This document shows, in pieces, positions 53,246 to 60,632 of a DNA stretch of 64,000 nucleotides. The DNA is from JADLCB01 sp964398315 (GTDB taxonomy: Bacteria > Planctomycetota > Phycisphaerae > Tepidisphaerales > Tepidisphaeraceae): positions 54,945 to 118,944 of the forward strand of contig CAYNMV010000004.1 of NCBI GenBank assembly GCA_964398315.1. Reading direction: 5' to 3'. The translations under genes were made by a program, and so were the position numbers. Numbering within the stretch: position 1 is the stretch's first letter; the number at the start of each line of letters is the position of its first letter. The notes under the pieces were generated by a model. It was given only the letters and a program-made list of their open reading frames with translations, was not told the origin of the DNA and ran no database searches.

Positions 53246-53908
53246 TTATCGGGTCGCGACGACGATCTCGACGCGGCGGCTGGCGGCCTTGGTGCCCTTG
53301 GGGGAGTTGGGGCCAGCGCTGCTGACATCGGCGATGTTCTTCTCATTGATGCCGTTCTTGATCAGGTACTGCTGCACGGCATGAGCGCGGGCGAAGCCCA
53401 GGTCCCAGTTGTCCGACCACTTGTTGCGGGTCTTGTTGATCGGATCGGTGTCGGTGTGACCACGAACCGAGATCTTCTTGTCGGGATAGTCCTTCTTGAC
53501 GGCCCGGATGATCTTGTCGAGCGTGGTCCGGGCGGCCGGACGCAGATCGGCAGAGCCGCTGGCAAACAGCACATCGCCGGGAAGGGTAACGGTCACGGTG
53601 CCGGCGGCGGCATCGTAGACGGCATCGATCCCCTCAAGGCCCGGCTCGGCCGGGGCGTTGGCCGGCTGGGTCCGCAGGCTTTCCTGCAATGCCGCGGCCT
53701 CGGCTTGCAGGCGCTGGTTCTCAGCCAGCAGGCGCTGGTTCTGCACCGCCAGCGACTGATTCTCCTGCCGCGTGGCATCCAGCAGTTGCTGCGCTTCGCG
53801 GCTCTGGCTGATCGCCGCATCGCGCTCCTTCTTCACCTTGTTTTCGCAGCCGCCCGTGACAACCGCCAGCAGCACAACCGCGATCGAACCCATCTTCAGC
53901 CCGCGCAT
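53246..53908 (-). CDS. OmpA-family peptidoglycan-binding lipoprotein (Pal-like)
   Basis: 220 residues. Lipoprotein signal with lipobox VTGGC (Cys about 21), a coiled-coil segment rich in Gln/Glu/Leu (about 25-85, QNQRLLAENQRLQAEAAAL), a short linker and an OmpA domain (about 100-218). In that domain VLFASGSADLRPAART, KISVRGHTDTDPI and LGFARAHAVQQYLIKNGI are the peptidoglycan-binding blocks; the Asp and Arg that hold diaminopimelate are in SVRGHTDTD and SRRVEIVV. It anchors the outer membrane to peptidoglycan. ATG 53908 has AAGGAG upstream. No tolB or ybgF is beside it. Confidence 0.88.
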   Translation of the reverse strand: MRGLKMGSIAVVLLAVVTGGCENKVKKERDAAISQSREAQQLLDATRQENQSLAVQNQRLLAENQRLQAEAAALQESLRTQPANAPAEPGLEGIDAVYDAAAGTVTVTLPGDVLFASGSADLRPAARTTLDKIIRAVKKDYPDKKISVRGHTDTDPINKTRNKWSDNWDLGFARAHAVQQYLIKNGINEKNIADVSSAGPNSPKGTKAASRRVEIVVATR

Positions 53909-54153
53909 CGCAGACTCCTTTCGTTAAATGCCCGTCCGCTGATGAAAGCGTGGAGAAAATCGTAAGGACAATCGCCCTATCGTCAAGCGCGGCCATGCGC
54001 GCCAAACGGCCGCTTTTTGCCTGTCCGCACGTTGTTTGAAGCCGGCCGGCCACACCCGCGTGGGGCTGCCCCGACCCGAGCGGGCCCTTGTTTTTTTCTT
54101 GCTTTGCCGGGTGAAAATCGGGCAAAATAATCCGATTCAGCGGAAGGTGGACC

Positions 54154-54531
54154 ATGGCCGAAACCCCCAAGCCCCCTCCCCCAAACGAGGCCCAGGCCCC
54201 CGCGGTGGCGCAGCGTACGCGCCGCGATGCCCGCACCCGCCGCCGACACAAGCCGCTGCCCCCCTATCACGTCATCCTGCTGGATGATGATGACCATACC
54301 TACGAGTATGTTGTCTGCATGCTGGGCGACCTGTTCGCCTATCCGCGCGCCCGCGGCTGGGACATCGCCCGCATCGTTGACAAGCAGGGCAAGGCGATCG
54401 TCTTCACCGCCCACAAGGAACTGGCCGAACTGAAACGCGACCAGATCCACAGCTACGGCGCCCATCATCACCTGCTGAGCAGTGTCGGCCCGATGCGCGC
54501 CCTCATCGTTCCGGCTGATGAAGAGGCCTGA
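54154..54531 (+). CDS. Divergent ClpS-family protein (Clp protease adaptor-like)
   Basis: 125 residues. An N-terminal Arg/Pro-rich stretch of about 35 residues precedes PYHVILLDDDDHTYEYVVCML, which aligns with LLNDDYTPMEFVV of ClpS, and RIVDKQGKAIVFTAHKELAELKRDQI, which aligns with the second half. ClpS delivers N-degron proteins to ClpAP. In E. coli ClpS the Asn of NDD and a His in AVHYQGKA hold the N-terminal amino group; here they read Asp and Asp (numbering from memory). The gene is isolated, near a parS-like site, with no clpA beside it. The fold is likely, N-degron binding uncertain. Confidence 0.72.
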   Translation: MAETPKPPPPNEAQAPAVAQRTRRDARTRRRHKPLPPYHVILLDDDDHTYEYVVCMLGDLFAYPRARGWDIARIVDKQGKAIVFTAHKELAELKRDQIHSYGAHHHLLSSVGPMRALIVPADEEA

Positions 54532-54646
54532 TGCCCTTCCACAGGCATCCATCGCCGAGCACACACTCCCGGTCAACACAGACACCCCCCGGCTGCTGGT
54601 CCAGCGCGGCCTGGCTGCTGTCACTTATCCCGTTGTCGGTAGAGGC

Positions 54647-54676
54647 AGTGCAGTGTTCCACGTGGAACACTGCACT
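54647..54676. promoter_or_regulatory. parS-like centromere site 4 with an extended palindrome
   Basis: GTTCCACGTGGAAC at 54655-54668 lies at the centre of a perfect palindrome of 30 bases (54647-54676), extending GTGCA outward on one side and its complement on the other. Located 116 bases after the ClpS-like stop, between it and thiG. Confidence 0.78.
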
Positions 54677-54759
54677 AAAATTGTGCCACACCTTCAGCAC
54701 CACACCAGAGGTTGTGGTTCTGTCAGCGCGCAGCGTGCTCGATCACCGGCTCGGGCGGC

Positions 54760-55584
54760 TCATTCACCGGGGATGTAGGTGATGACCCCCTCGAAGGGGC
54801 TGCTGGCGGTGGCGTAGCGCTTCTTGGGAATCCGGCCGGACTGGTAGGCCAGCCGGCCTGCCTCCAGGGCATGCTTCATCGCCTGCGCCATCTTCACCGG
54901 GTCTTTGGCGTGGGCGATGCCGGTGTTGAGCAGCACGCCATCAGCGCCCAGTTCCATCGCGATGGTCACATCCGATGCCGTGCCGACGCCGGCATCCACG
55001 ATCACCGGGTAGGCCGGATCCCCGTCTTTCAGCAGCTCCAGGCAAAGGCTGATGTTCAACTGATTGAGGATGCCCTGGCCTGAGCCGATGGGCGAACCGG
55101 CCGGCATGACCGATGCCGCGCCCGCCTCCTTGATGCGCACCGCGCTGCGCGGGTCATCACTGCTGTAAGCCAGGACCGTGAACCCCTCCTTGACCAGTTC
55201 CCGGGTCGCCTCGATCGTGCCAACCGGATCGGGCAGGAGGGTCTTTTTGTCGCCCAGCACCTCCAGCTTCACCCAGCCGGCCCCCTTGTTCCCCTGCTTC
55301 TCCAGCAGCTCGCGCCCCAGCAGCGCCACGCGGATCGCATCATCTGCGCTGAAGCACCCCGCGGTGTTGGGCAGGATCACGTAACGATCCAGGTCGAGGT
55401 AATCCAGCAGCGATTTGCCCTCGGCATCAATCAGGCGCTCACGGCGCACCGCCACCGTCACCACCTGGCAGCCGCTGGCATCCAGCGCCTGGCGCATCAG
55501 GTCATATGTCTGATACTTGCCGGTGCCAACGAACAGGCGATTGTGAATCTCAAAGCCACCAATGCGGAAGACGTCCATAGTCAT
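54760..55584 (-). CDS. thiG: Thiazole synthase ThiG
   Basis: 274 residues. Makes the thiazole phosphate of thiamine from deoxyxylulose 5-phosphate, glycine imine and ThiS thiocarboxylate. FRIGGFEIHNRLFVGTGKY at the start, LPNTAGCFSADDAI, GAGWVKLEVLGD with the Schiff base Lys (about 100), SPIGSGQGI and VIVDAGVGTASD are all present. Start ATG 55584 (MTMDVF); an internal ATG two codons later is possible. No thiS or thiH next to it. I looked for a TPP riboswitch in the upstream 490 bases and saw none. Confidence 0.95.
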   Translation of the reverse strand: MTMDVFRIGGFEIHNRLFVGTGKYQTYDLMRQALDASGCQVVTVAVRRERLIDAEGKSLLDYLDLDRYVILPNTAGCFSADDAIRVALLGRELLEKQGNKGAGWVKLEVLGDKKTLLPDPVGTIEATRELVKEGFTVLAYSSDDPRSAVRIKEAGAASVMPAGSPIGSGQGILNQLNISLCLELLKDGDPAYPVIVDAGVGTASDVTIAMELGADGVLLNTGIAHAKDPVKMAQAMKHALEAGRLAYQSGRIPKKRYATASSPFEGVITYIPGE

Positions 55585-56077
55585 TGCAGTGTAACAAAAC
55601 CGCGGCCCGCCCGCAGGGGCCGGGGGAGTGAAATTGAGTGAGCCGGGCCATCGCCTGGGGCCGTTGGCAAGCGGATGCACACCCCATTTCATGGCACGGG
55701 CTTTCCAGGGCGTGCTGACAGCGCTCCCCGCACGCACGTGCCAGCCTGTTCCACGCGTGTGCATTGATCCGCCCTGGCAGGCCGATCTCATCCCATCGTG
55801 GATTTTCCCGTAATCTCCACCCCCTCGGCGGTGTCTCTTTTCACAGACACATCCCCCTGTCCGCATAGCCCATCCGTGCATACGCCCAATGCACGCCCGA
55901 GCCCGGAGATCGTCCCACTCCGGGCTCTCCTTATTGGGTGGCCGGGATGAAGGCGGGTGCGCTACGGGCAGGGATGGGTCGGCTGGCGCGGTAACTGATG
56001 CCCCCCACCGGCGATCCATCACCCATTGCCCCCTGCCCCTTGACGTTCATCGCCTTCGGGCGGATGGTACTGCCGTC
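55585..56077. other. Gene-free spacer of 493 bases upstream of thiG and pgl
   Basis: No convincing gene. A hairpin GAGCCCGGAG (55899-55908) with CTCCGGGCTC (55918-55927) is enclosed by an outer pair CGCCCAAT/ATTGGGTG (about 55883-55941), giving a two-level stem. It lies between the divergent genes thiG (minus) and pgl (plus), so a regulatory structure is possible. A half parS-like match (GTTCCACG) occurs near 55748. Confidence 0.5.
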
Positions 56078-56803
56078 ATGGCTGAACCGATTATCCATGT
56101 GTCGCAGACACCCGCCGCCGTTGCTGATGAGGCCGCCAAGCGGCTGGTTGAGGCCTATGAAGAGGCGCTGGCGCTCAAGGGCCGGTTCTCGCTGGCGCTG
56201 GCCGGCGGATCCACCCCCAGGCTGCTGTATCAGCGCCTGAGCATGGAGCCGTTCATCGATCGCTTCGACTGGTCGAAGGTTCACATCTATTTCGGCGATG
56301 AGCGCTGCGTGCCGCCGGATCATGCCGATTCCAACTATCGGATGGCCCGGGAGGCGATGCTCCAGCACCTGCCGATCCCGATGGACAACATCTACCGCAT
56401 GCGCGGCGAGATCGACCCCCAGGCCGCCGCCACCGAATACGGCCAGCTCCTCAAGGAGCAGTTCGGCGATGCCGGCTGCGATGTGGTCCTGCTGGGCATG
56501 GGCGAGGATGGGCACACCGCCAGCCTCTTCCCCGGCACCGAAGCCCTGGCCGAGCAGCATCACCGCTGCGTCGCCAACTTCGTGCCCAAGCTCAATGCCT
56601 GGCGGCTGACCATGACCGCCCCCTTCATCAACCGCGCCTGGCAGGTCATGATTCTCGTCACCGGCCAAAGCAAGGCCGAGCGCCTCCGGCAAGTCCTGGA
56701 AGACAAGCCCGATCCCAACGAAACTCCCATCACCCTCATCCGCCCCGAAGTCGGCAAACTCGTCTGGCTCCTCGACGCCCCGGCCGCGGGGATGACGGAG
56801 TGA
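56078..56803 (+). CDS. pgl: 6-phosphogluconolactonase
   Basis: 241 residues. Hydrolyses 6-phosphogluconolactone in the oxidative pentose phosphate pathway; DevB/NagB-like fold. FSLALAGGSTPRLLYQRL (about 36-53), VHIYFGDERCVPPDHADSNY (about 68-87) and VLLGMGEDGHTASLFPGT (about 130-147) are the family blocks, the last with the catalytic His. ATG 56078 starts MAEPIIHV. No zwf or gnd is beside it. A hairpin follows the stop at 56815. Confidence 0.94.
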   Translation: MAEPIIHVSQTPAAVADEAAKRLVEAYEEALALKGRFSLALAGGSTPRLLYQRLSMEPFIDRFDWSKVHIYFGDERCVPPDHADSNYRMAREAMLQHLPIPMDNIYRMRGEIDPQAAATEYGQLLKEQFGDAGCDVVLLGMGEDGHTASLFPGTEALAEQHHRCVANFVPKLNAWRLTMTAPFINRAWQVMILVTGQSKAERLRQVLEDKPDPNETPITLIRPEVGKLVWLLDAPAAGMTE

Positions 56804-56814
56804 GGGGGTGAGGG

Positions 56815-56860
56815 GGTGACAAGGTGAGGACGGTAAACAGCACACCCTCACCTTGTCACC
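56815..56860. terminator. Hairpin between pgl and the convergent hypothetical gene
   Basis: GGTGACAAGGTGAGG (56815-56829) pairs perfectly with 56846-56860 (15 base pairs, 16-base loop). Lies 12 bases after pgl and 21 before the convergent minus-strand gene. Lacks a U-run; may still act as a terminator. The phrase GACAAGG recurs in the spacer at about 6178-6240. Confidence 0.6.
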
Positions 56861-56880
56861 TTGTCACCCTGCCATCCGCC

Positions 56881-57609
56881 CTACGCCGCCAGCTTCACCT
56901 CGGACGCGTTCGCGTCCATCCCCACCGCCGCCATCCCGCCGCCGCCCGGCAGGTTCGCAGTGATCGGAGCGCTCATCGGGCCGGCCTGCTGTTTGGCGTT
57001 GATCCAGGCCGCGCGGATCCAGACCTGCGTGCCCGCCGGCAGGGTGCTGGGGAAGACGATGTCGAACTTCGCCTTGGTCGTCGACCCGTGGAACGTCCAC
57101 GCCGCCGGGTCGCTGGGGTACTCAGCGCCGATGAAGGTGTAGACCCACGCCGCCTGCGCCCCGGCCGGCTTGCCGCGCTTGGCGCTCGAATCGCTGTCGT
57201 GGATGTTGATCGTGACCGTGTGCCCCACCGCCGACACCGGGTCCACCCCCGGCCGCACGCCGGGGGGCGGGACCGGGGTCGAGCCGCCGGAGCGCGGGGT
57301 GACGCCGATCTCGATTTTCTTCGCATCTGATACCGATGTATTGGCCTGCACGAAGGCGTACAGCTCCCGCGCGAAGCGCAACAGATTCGCCTTGGCCGTG
57401 GCCGCGGCCGCCGTCTGGACCCGCGACCAGACCCCGTTGGCGCGGGCGCTGATGAGGGCCTCATAGGCGGAGATAAACAAGGCATGCAGACCGGCATACT
57501 GGGAGGCCTGCTCCGACCAGAGCCCGTAACTCCCCGGATCGGCGGTTGCGCGGGCGCTGAAATTGGTCGACCACGGCACCAGCAACGAATTTTTCTTCGG
57601 GACCGCCAT
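56881..57609 (-). CDS. Hypothetical protein with Ala-rich helical N-terminus and Ig/FnIII-like tail
   Basis: 242 residues, no known family recognised. ATG 57609 follows GGGAGA. Residues 1-100 are helical and Ala/Ser-rich with aromatic spacing (WSTNFSARATADPGSYGLWSE). A Pro/Gly linker (about 108-122) leads to a C-terminal part with a beta-sandwich look: HTVTINIHDSDSS, AAWVYTFIGAEYPSD, FHGSTTKAKFDIVFP and GTQVWIRAAWINAKQQAGPMS. That last block resembles the end of fibronectin III-type domains. No signal peptide, so it is cytoplasmic or exported by another route. Convergent to pgl. Confidence 0.65.
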   Translation of the reverse strand: MAVPKKNSLLVPWSTNFSARATADPGSYGLWSEQASQYAGLHALFISAYEALISARANGVWSRVQTAAAATAKANLLRFARELYAFVQANTSVSDAKKIEIGVTPRSGGSTPVPPPGVRPGVDPVSAVGHTVTINIHDSDSSAKRGKPAGAQAAWVYTFIGAEYPSDPAAWTFHGSTTKAKFDIVFPSTLPAGTQVWIRAAWINAKQQAGPMSAPITANLPGGGGMAAVGMDANASEVKLAA

Positions 57610-57737
57610 GACGATCTCCCTTGGCAAAGACCCGGCAGCGCCGTCCGCCGAACCACTCCGCGGCCCGTGCTGCGTTACCTGCTGTTTCGGCGAAATAGGG
57701 GCGCGGCTGAACGCGGGAAAGCGCATTTTTGCGATGC

Positions 57738-57917
57738 GCCCGTTCGGGCAGGCGACCCGCCCGCGCGGGCGGACGACCTGCCCGAACGGGCAGATGGCGT
57801 GCCCGAACGGACGGATGACGTGCCCGCGCGGGCAAATGACCTGCCCGAACGGGCGAATGACCCGCCCGCATGAAAACGCGATGCGCCCATGCGGACGGAT
57901 GGCCCGCCCGCGTGCTT
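57738..57917. repeat. Nine-unit 21-base palindromic tandem array
   Basis: GCCCGNNCGGGC-type dyads start at 57738, 57759, 57780, 57801, 57822, 57843, 57864, 57885 and 57906: nine units at exactly 21 bases. The first six keep the palindrome, the last three are degraded. Seven codons per unit keep the same frame, but neither strand's reading looks like a stand-alone gene. Related to the four-unit array at 22626. Confidence 0.8.
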
Positions 57918-57966
57918 CGAGAATGCATCCAATGCCCCTCTTGCCCTCCGCAGGAGTGATCAAAGG

Positions 57967-58063
57967 GGACGGGTCTCTATCACGCGGTCCCCGATAAAGA
58001 CCCGTCCACTTTAATCCAATCGTCCGCAGGACTCCGCAGGAAACGTGGGGGCTCTGCCCCCAC
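57967..58063. repeat. Two hairpins in the 57.6-58.5 kb gene-free stretch
   Basis: GGACGGGTCTCTATC (57967-57981) pairs with 57993-58007 with one mismatch, loop 11. GTGGGGGC (58045-58052) with GCCCCCAC (58056-58063), loop TCT, is perfect. GTCCGCAGG/TCCGCAGG direct repeats flank the second. Confidence 0.6.
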
Positions 58064-58259
58064 AGACGTGCCGTCCGCAGGACCCGCTCCACCCAGCCCC
58101 CTGATGGCGCGGGACCACCCGCGCGAGCCGCGGCCCTGCGCATCATCGCGCCGCCCACCGACTGCCGACTGCCAACCGCCGACTGCCGACTTGCTGCCCG
58201 CGCCCGCTCCTCCTTGGGGGAAAATGGGGAAGGAGGATGGGGAGTGGAGAGGAGGGAGC

Positions 58260-58329
58260 GCGAGGGAGGAGAGGCGAGGGGAAGGAAACTTGGGGCGATG
58301 GTGCCTGCCCCTCGCCTCTCCTCCCTCGC
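58260..58329. repeat. Perfect 22-base inverted repeat in a purine-rich tract
   Basis: 58260-58281 and 58308-58329 are exact reverse complements (22 bases) with a 26-base spacer. The first arm ends a long G/A-rich run (58211-58290), which also has G-quadruplex-like GGGG clusters. No gene in it. Confidence 0.7.
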
Positions 58330-58525
58330 ATTCGCGCCGCGCCCGCACCGCCCCCAACGGCGCTGCCGGTCTCGGCCATGCCGCGCCGGCTTTCCTGCTC
58401 GCAATATGAGCGCTTTTTCGGCGCAACCCCGTTACAATGCCCGCAGTTACGCCAAAGACCACCCGGCATGCTAATCGGCGCGCCGGTCAGTTTAATATCT
58501 TGTTATTCAGCGGAAAGGAGGCGAT

Positions 58526-59047
58526 ATGGGCTTCGAGGCATGGCTCGCAAAACTCCTCGGCCACGGCGAGAGGGAGGTCAGGCGCCTCCTTGCAGACGAG
58601 ACCGCTCTTCATTTTCTGATGGCATGGTCACTCTTCGAAGCCAAGCTTTTTGGCGGCTTCGCTAAGATCAATGACATTGATGCGTTCTCCAAGCGAATCA
58701 TCGTTCAGGAGCAGTTTAATGTCGGAGCAATCGAAAGCATTGCCGGTCACTTTCACAGTCGTTATCAAAACAACGGTCTGTACCGCCACTTGATGCACCA
58801 ACAGACGTCAGCGCGCATGGAGCGACTCCTTAAGCTGCCGTTCGGGTCATTGTCCGGCGATGACAAAGTGTTCATCGCTGCGTTGACGGCATATCGCTAT
58901 CGGAACAACATCTTCCACGGGAATAAAGGTGTCGATTCGTGGTTGCAGTTTCGACCTCAGATTAGACACTGCATTGACGTGATGAAGGCGTTCATCGATC
59001 ACGCCGAGCAACTCGTGCCTACTCTGAAGACACCAGCCGCAGCGTGA
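58526..59047 (+). CDS. HEPN-like hypothetical protein on a lower-GC island
   Basis: 173 residues, all alpha by appearance, no known family named with certainty. AAAGGAGG precedes ATG 58526 by four bases. Near the C-terminus AYRYRNNIFHGNKGVDSW contains R-N-N-I-F-H-G, the R-x4-H form of the HEPN ribonuclease motif (about residues 133-139), and the stretch ends in a helix CIDVMKAFIDHAEQLV. HEPN proteins often act as RNA-cleaving toxins or defence effectors; no antitoxin gene is seen. Base composition is visibly less GC-rich than the neighbours, which suggests horizontal transfer. Confidence 0.62.
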   Translation: MGFEAWLAKLLGHGEREVRRLLADETALHFLMAWSLFEAKLFGGFAKINDIDAFSKRIIVQEQFNVGAIESIAGHFHSRYQNNGLYRHLMHQQTSARMERLLKLPFGSLSGDDKVFIAALTAYRYRNNIFHGNKGVDSWLQFRPQIRHCIDVMKAFIDHAEQLVPTLKTPAAA

Positions 59048-59160
59048 AGCGGCTGCACGGCCGCTGAATAACCACGCACTGGAACGGGCCGGCCAGGCGG
59101 AACGGCCCTTGTGATCCCAAGGCGGCTCGGCGCCCGGCCGGCCTTCAATGCTGATCCGTT

Positions 59161-59382
59161 ATGCCGCCTGAACCACTCGAATATCAGACACCTGTACGAC
59201 GAACGTGGCGGGCTGCGCGCGTACGTGAGATCGTCTCGTACGTCATATTCTTGGTGTCGGCGGCTATCTCGGCCGCTTTTGTTCGTGATGCGATACACTA
59301 CAGCGGCACTGAGGAATGGTTTCTGGTCGTGTTCTTCGGGCTTTCGGCTGTAGTTCTGCCGTTTCTGGTCCGCCGACGCTAA
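59161..59382 (+). CDS. Small two-helix membrane protein
   Basis: 73 residues. A polar N-terminus (MPPEPLEYQTPVRRTWRAA), then two hydrophobic helices (EIVSYVIFLVSAAISAAFV and FLVVFFGLSAVVLPFLV) separated by a short acidic loop, and an Arg-rich end. ATG 59161 has no clear Shine-Dalgarno site. It shares the lower-GC composition of the gene before it. Function not predictable; too short for homology by eye. Confidence 0.5.
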   Translation: MPPEPLEYQTPVRRTWRAARVREIVSYVIFLVSAAISAAFVRDAIHYSGTEEWFLVVFFGLSAVVLPFLVRRR

Positions 59383-59462
59383 TCCTCGGCACCAGACGAG
59401 CGGATAAGGGCTCACTACTGAACCCATCGTCAACTTCAATTGTCACCCGATCCTCGCCCGCT

Positions 59463-60428
59463 TCATGGGGCCGCATCCTGCCGGTTGGCGTCTTCTTCGT
59501 CGCCCTCCCCCGCCGGGGCGGCGGCGACGGCATCGTCCTCGGCCTGGTCCTGCTGGGCGGCGGCCTCGAAGTCAGCGTCGATCTGGCGGATCTGCTCGAC
59601 CTCGGCGGGGCCGATCAGCAGGTGGCGGACCACCGGCCGGGCCTTGATTTTGACCGATCCATCCTTCTGTGGCTGCAGGGCGCAGGCGCTGACAGTCAGG
59701 GTGTGGAAGGCGCCGCACTCCTGGCAGCTGTGCAGGTCGAAGCGGAGAAAGGTGCTGGGATCGGTGGCCGGGCCGAGTTGCCGCAGGAAGGGCAGGTCGC
59801 GGCGCTCCAGGGCGTTTTTGACTGTCTCGGCCTCGCCCGCGGCCGTCACCAGCACGCCGGGGTGGGCGGTCGTCCATTCGAAGCAGGTTTCGCAGTACGG
59901 CTCGGCCACCGCCGAGCGGCCGTACCAGACGGCCGCCCCGACGATGATGATGGCCTCCGCCAGCCAGATCAGCCAGAGCACGATCCCGGTGGGCGTGAAG
60001 TTGTTCATGGACCACGCCCCGGTCTCGTTGATCGCGAGGATCAGTTCCCACATGACATCCGGCCGGGAGAGGATCGGCAGCAGCGTCACGTTGTCATACG
60101 CCTGCCCCAGCAGCACATACAGCCAGACCGCCCACGCGACATAGAGCGTCACCAGCCCCACCACCAGCGCCATCAGTGTCGCCACCGCCACATTGCGCAC
60201 CGATCCCCAGCGCAGGCAGCGGGCCATCAGCCATCCCAGCGCCCATCCGCAGCCGAAGGTCAGCAGGAAACTGATGTAGCCGCCGAGGGGGATGTAGTAG
60301 ATCAGGTAAGCATAGATGGCCGCGAGCACGGCCCCGCCGATCAGCCCCGAACCCAGCGAGAAGATGATGCTGGAGATCGGCGCGCGCCCCGAGTGGCGAT
60401 AGTACAGGTCCGGCAGGATCGCGGTCAT
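59463..60428 (-). CDS. Four-helix membrane protein with cysteine-pair C-terminal domain
   Basis: 321 residues. Four hydrophobic helices (about 18-45, 48-70, 78-105, 150-170; e.g. ISSIIFSLGSGLIGGAVLAAI and VAVATLMALVVGLVTLYVAW), then a soluble tail with YCETCFEW and HSCQECGAFH, two C-x2-C pairs that could bind zinc, and an acidic/Ala/Gln-rich end. ATG 60428 follows GGGGCC weakly. No family recognised. Divergent from the ECF fusion gene across 204 bases. Confidence 0.7.
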   Translation of the reverse strand: MTAILPDLYYRHSGRAPISSIIFSLGSGLIGGAVLAAIYAYLIYYIPLGGYISFLLTFGCGWALGWLMARCLRWGSVRNVAVATLMALVVGLVTLYVAWAVWLYVLLGQAYDNVTLLPILSRPDVMWELILAINETGAWSMNNFTPTGIVLWLIWLAEAIIIVGAAVWYGRSAVAEPYCETCFEWTTAHPGVLVTAAGEAETVKNALERRDLPFLRQLGPATDPSTFLRFDLHSCQECGAFHTLTVSACALQPQKDGSVKIKARPVVRHLLIGPAEVEQIRQIDADFEAAAQQDQAEDDAVAAAPAGEGDEEDANRQDAAP

Positions 60429-60632
60429 GGAGGCCCCTTTCGGTGAATTGGCGGCCCCAGTGTCCCCGTTTACCACCCCCGTAGCAATATTATTGTTCCG
60501 CCGCATCATGCCCGGGGATGCCGCGGGAGGGCGGTGGCCGCCTGCGCGCCCGCTCAGGGTGGAACCAGTGCGAGAACAGCTGCGCCCGAATTTTCTGTCA
60601 CACGATTCGCGCCGGCGTACATTTATCCTCTG

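Noticed and set aside
55740..55760. Fifth parS-like site (GTTCCACGCG)
   Set aside because: Only the left half matches; the right half is not the complement.
55585..56077. TPP riboswitch upstream of thiG
   Set aside because: Neither strand shows the THI-box sequences (CUGAGA and GAACCUGAU-like) in the expected order.
57738..57917. CRISPR array
   Set aside because: Units are 21 bases with no separate unique spacers, are palindromic and contiguous, and no cas gene is near.
57563..57997. 144-codon heptapeptide-repeat protein across the 21-base array
   Set aside because: Both strands are open because of the repeat's composition; no ribosome site and no non-repetitive conserved part supports a gene.
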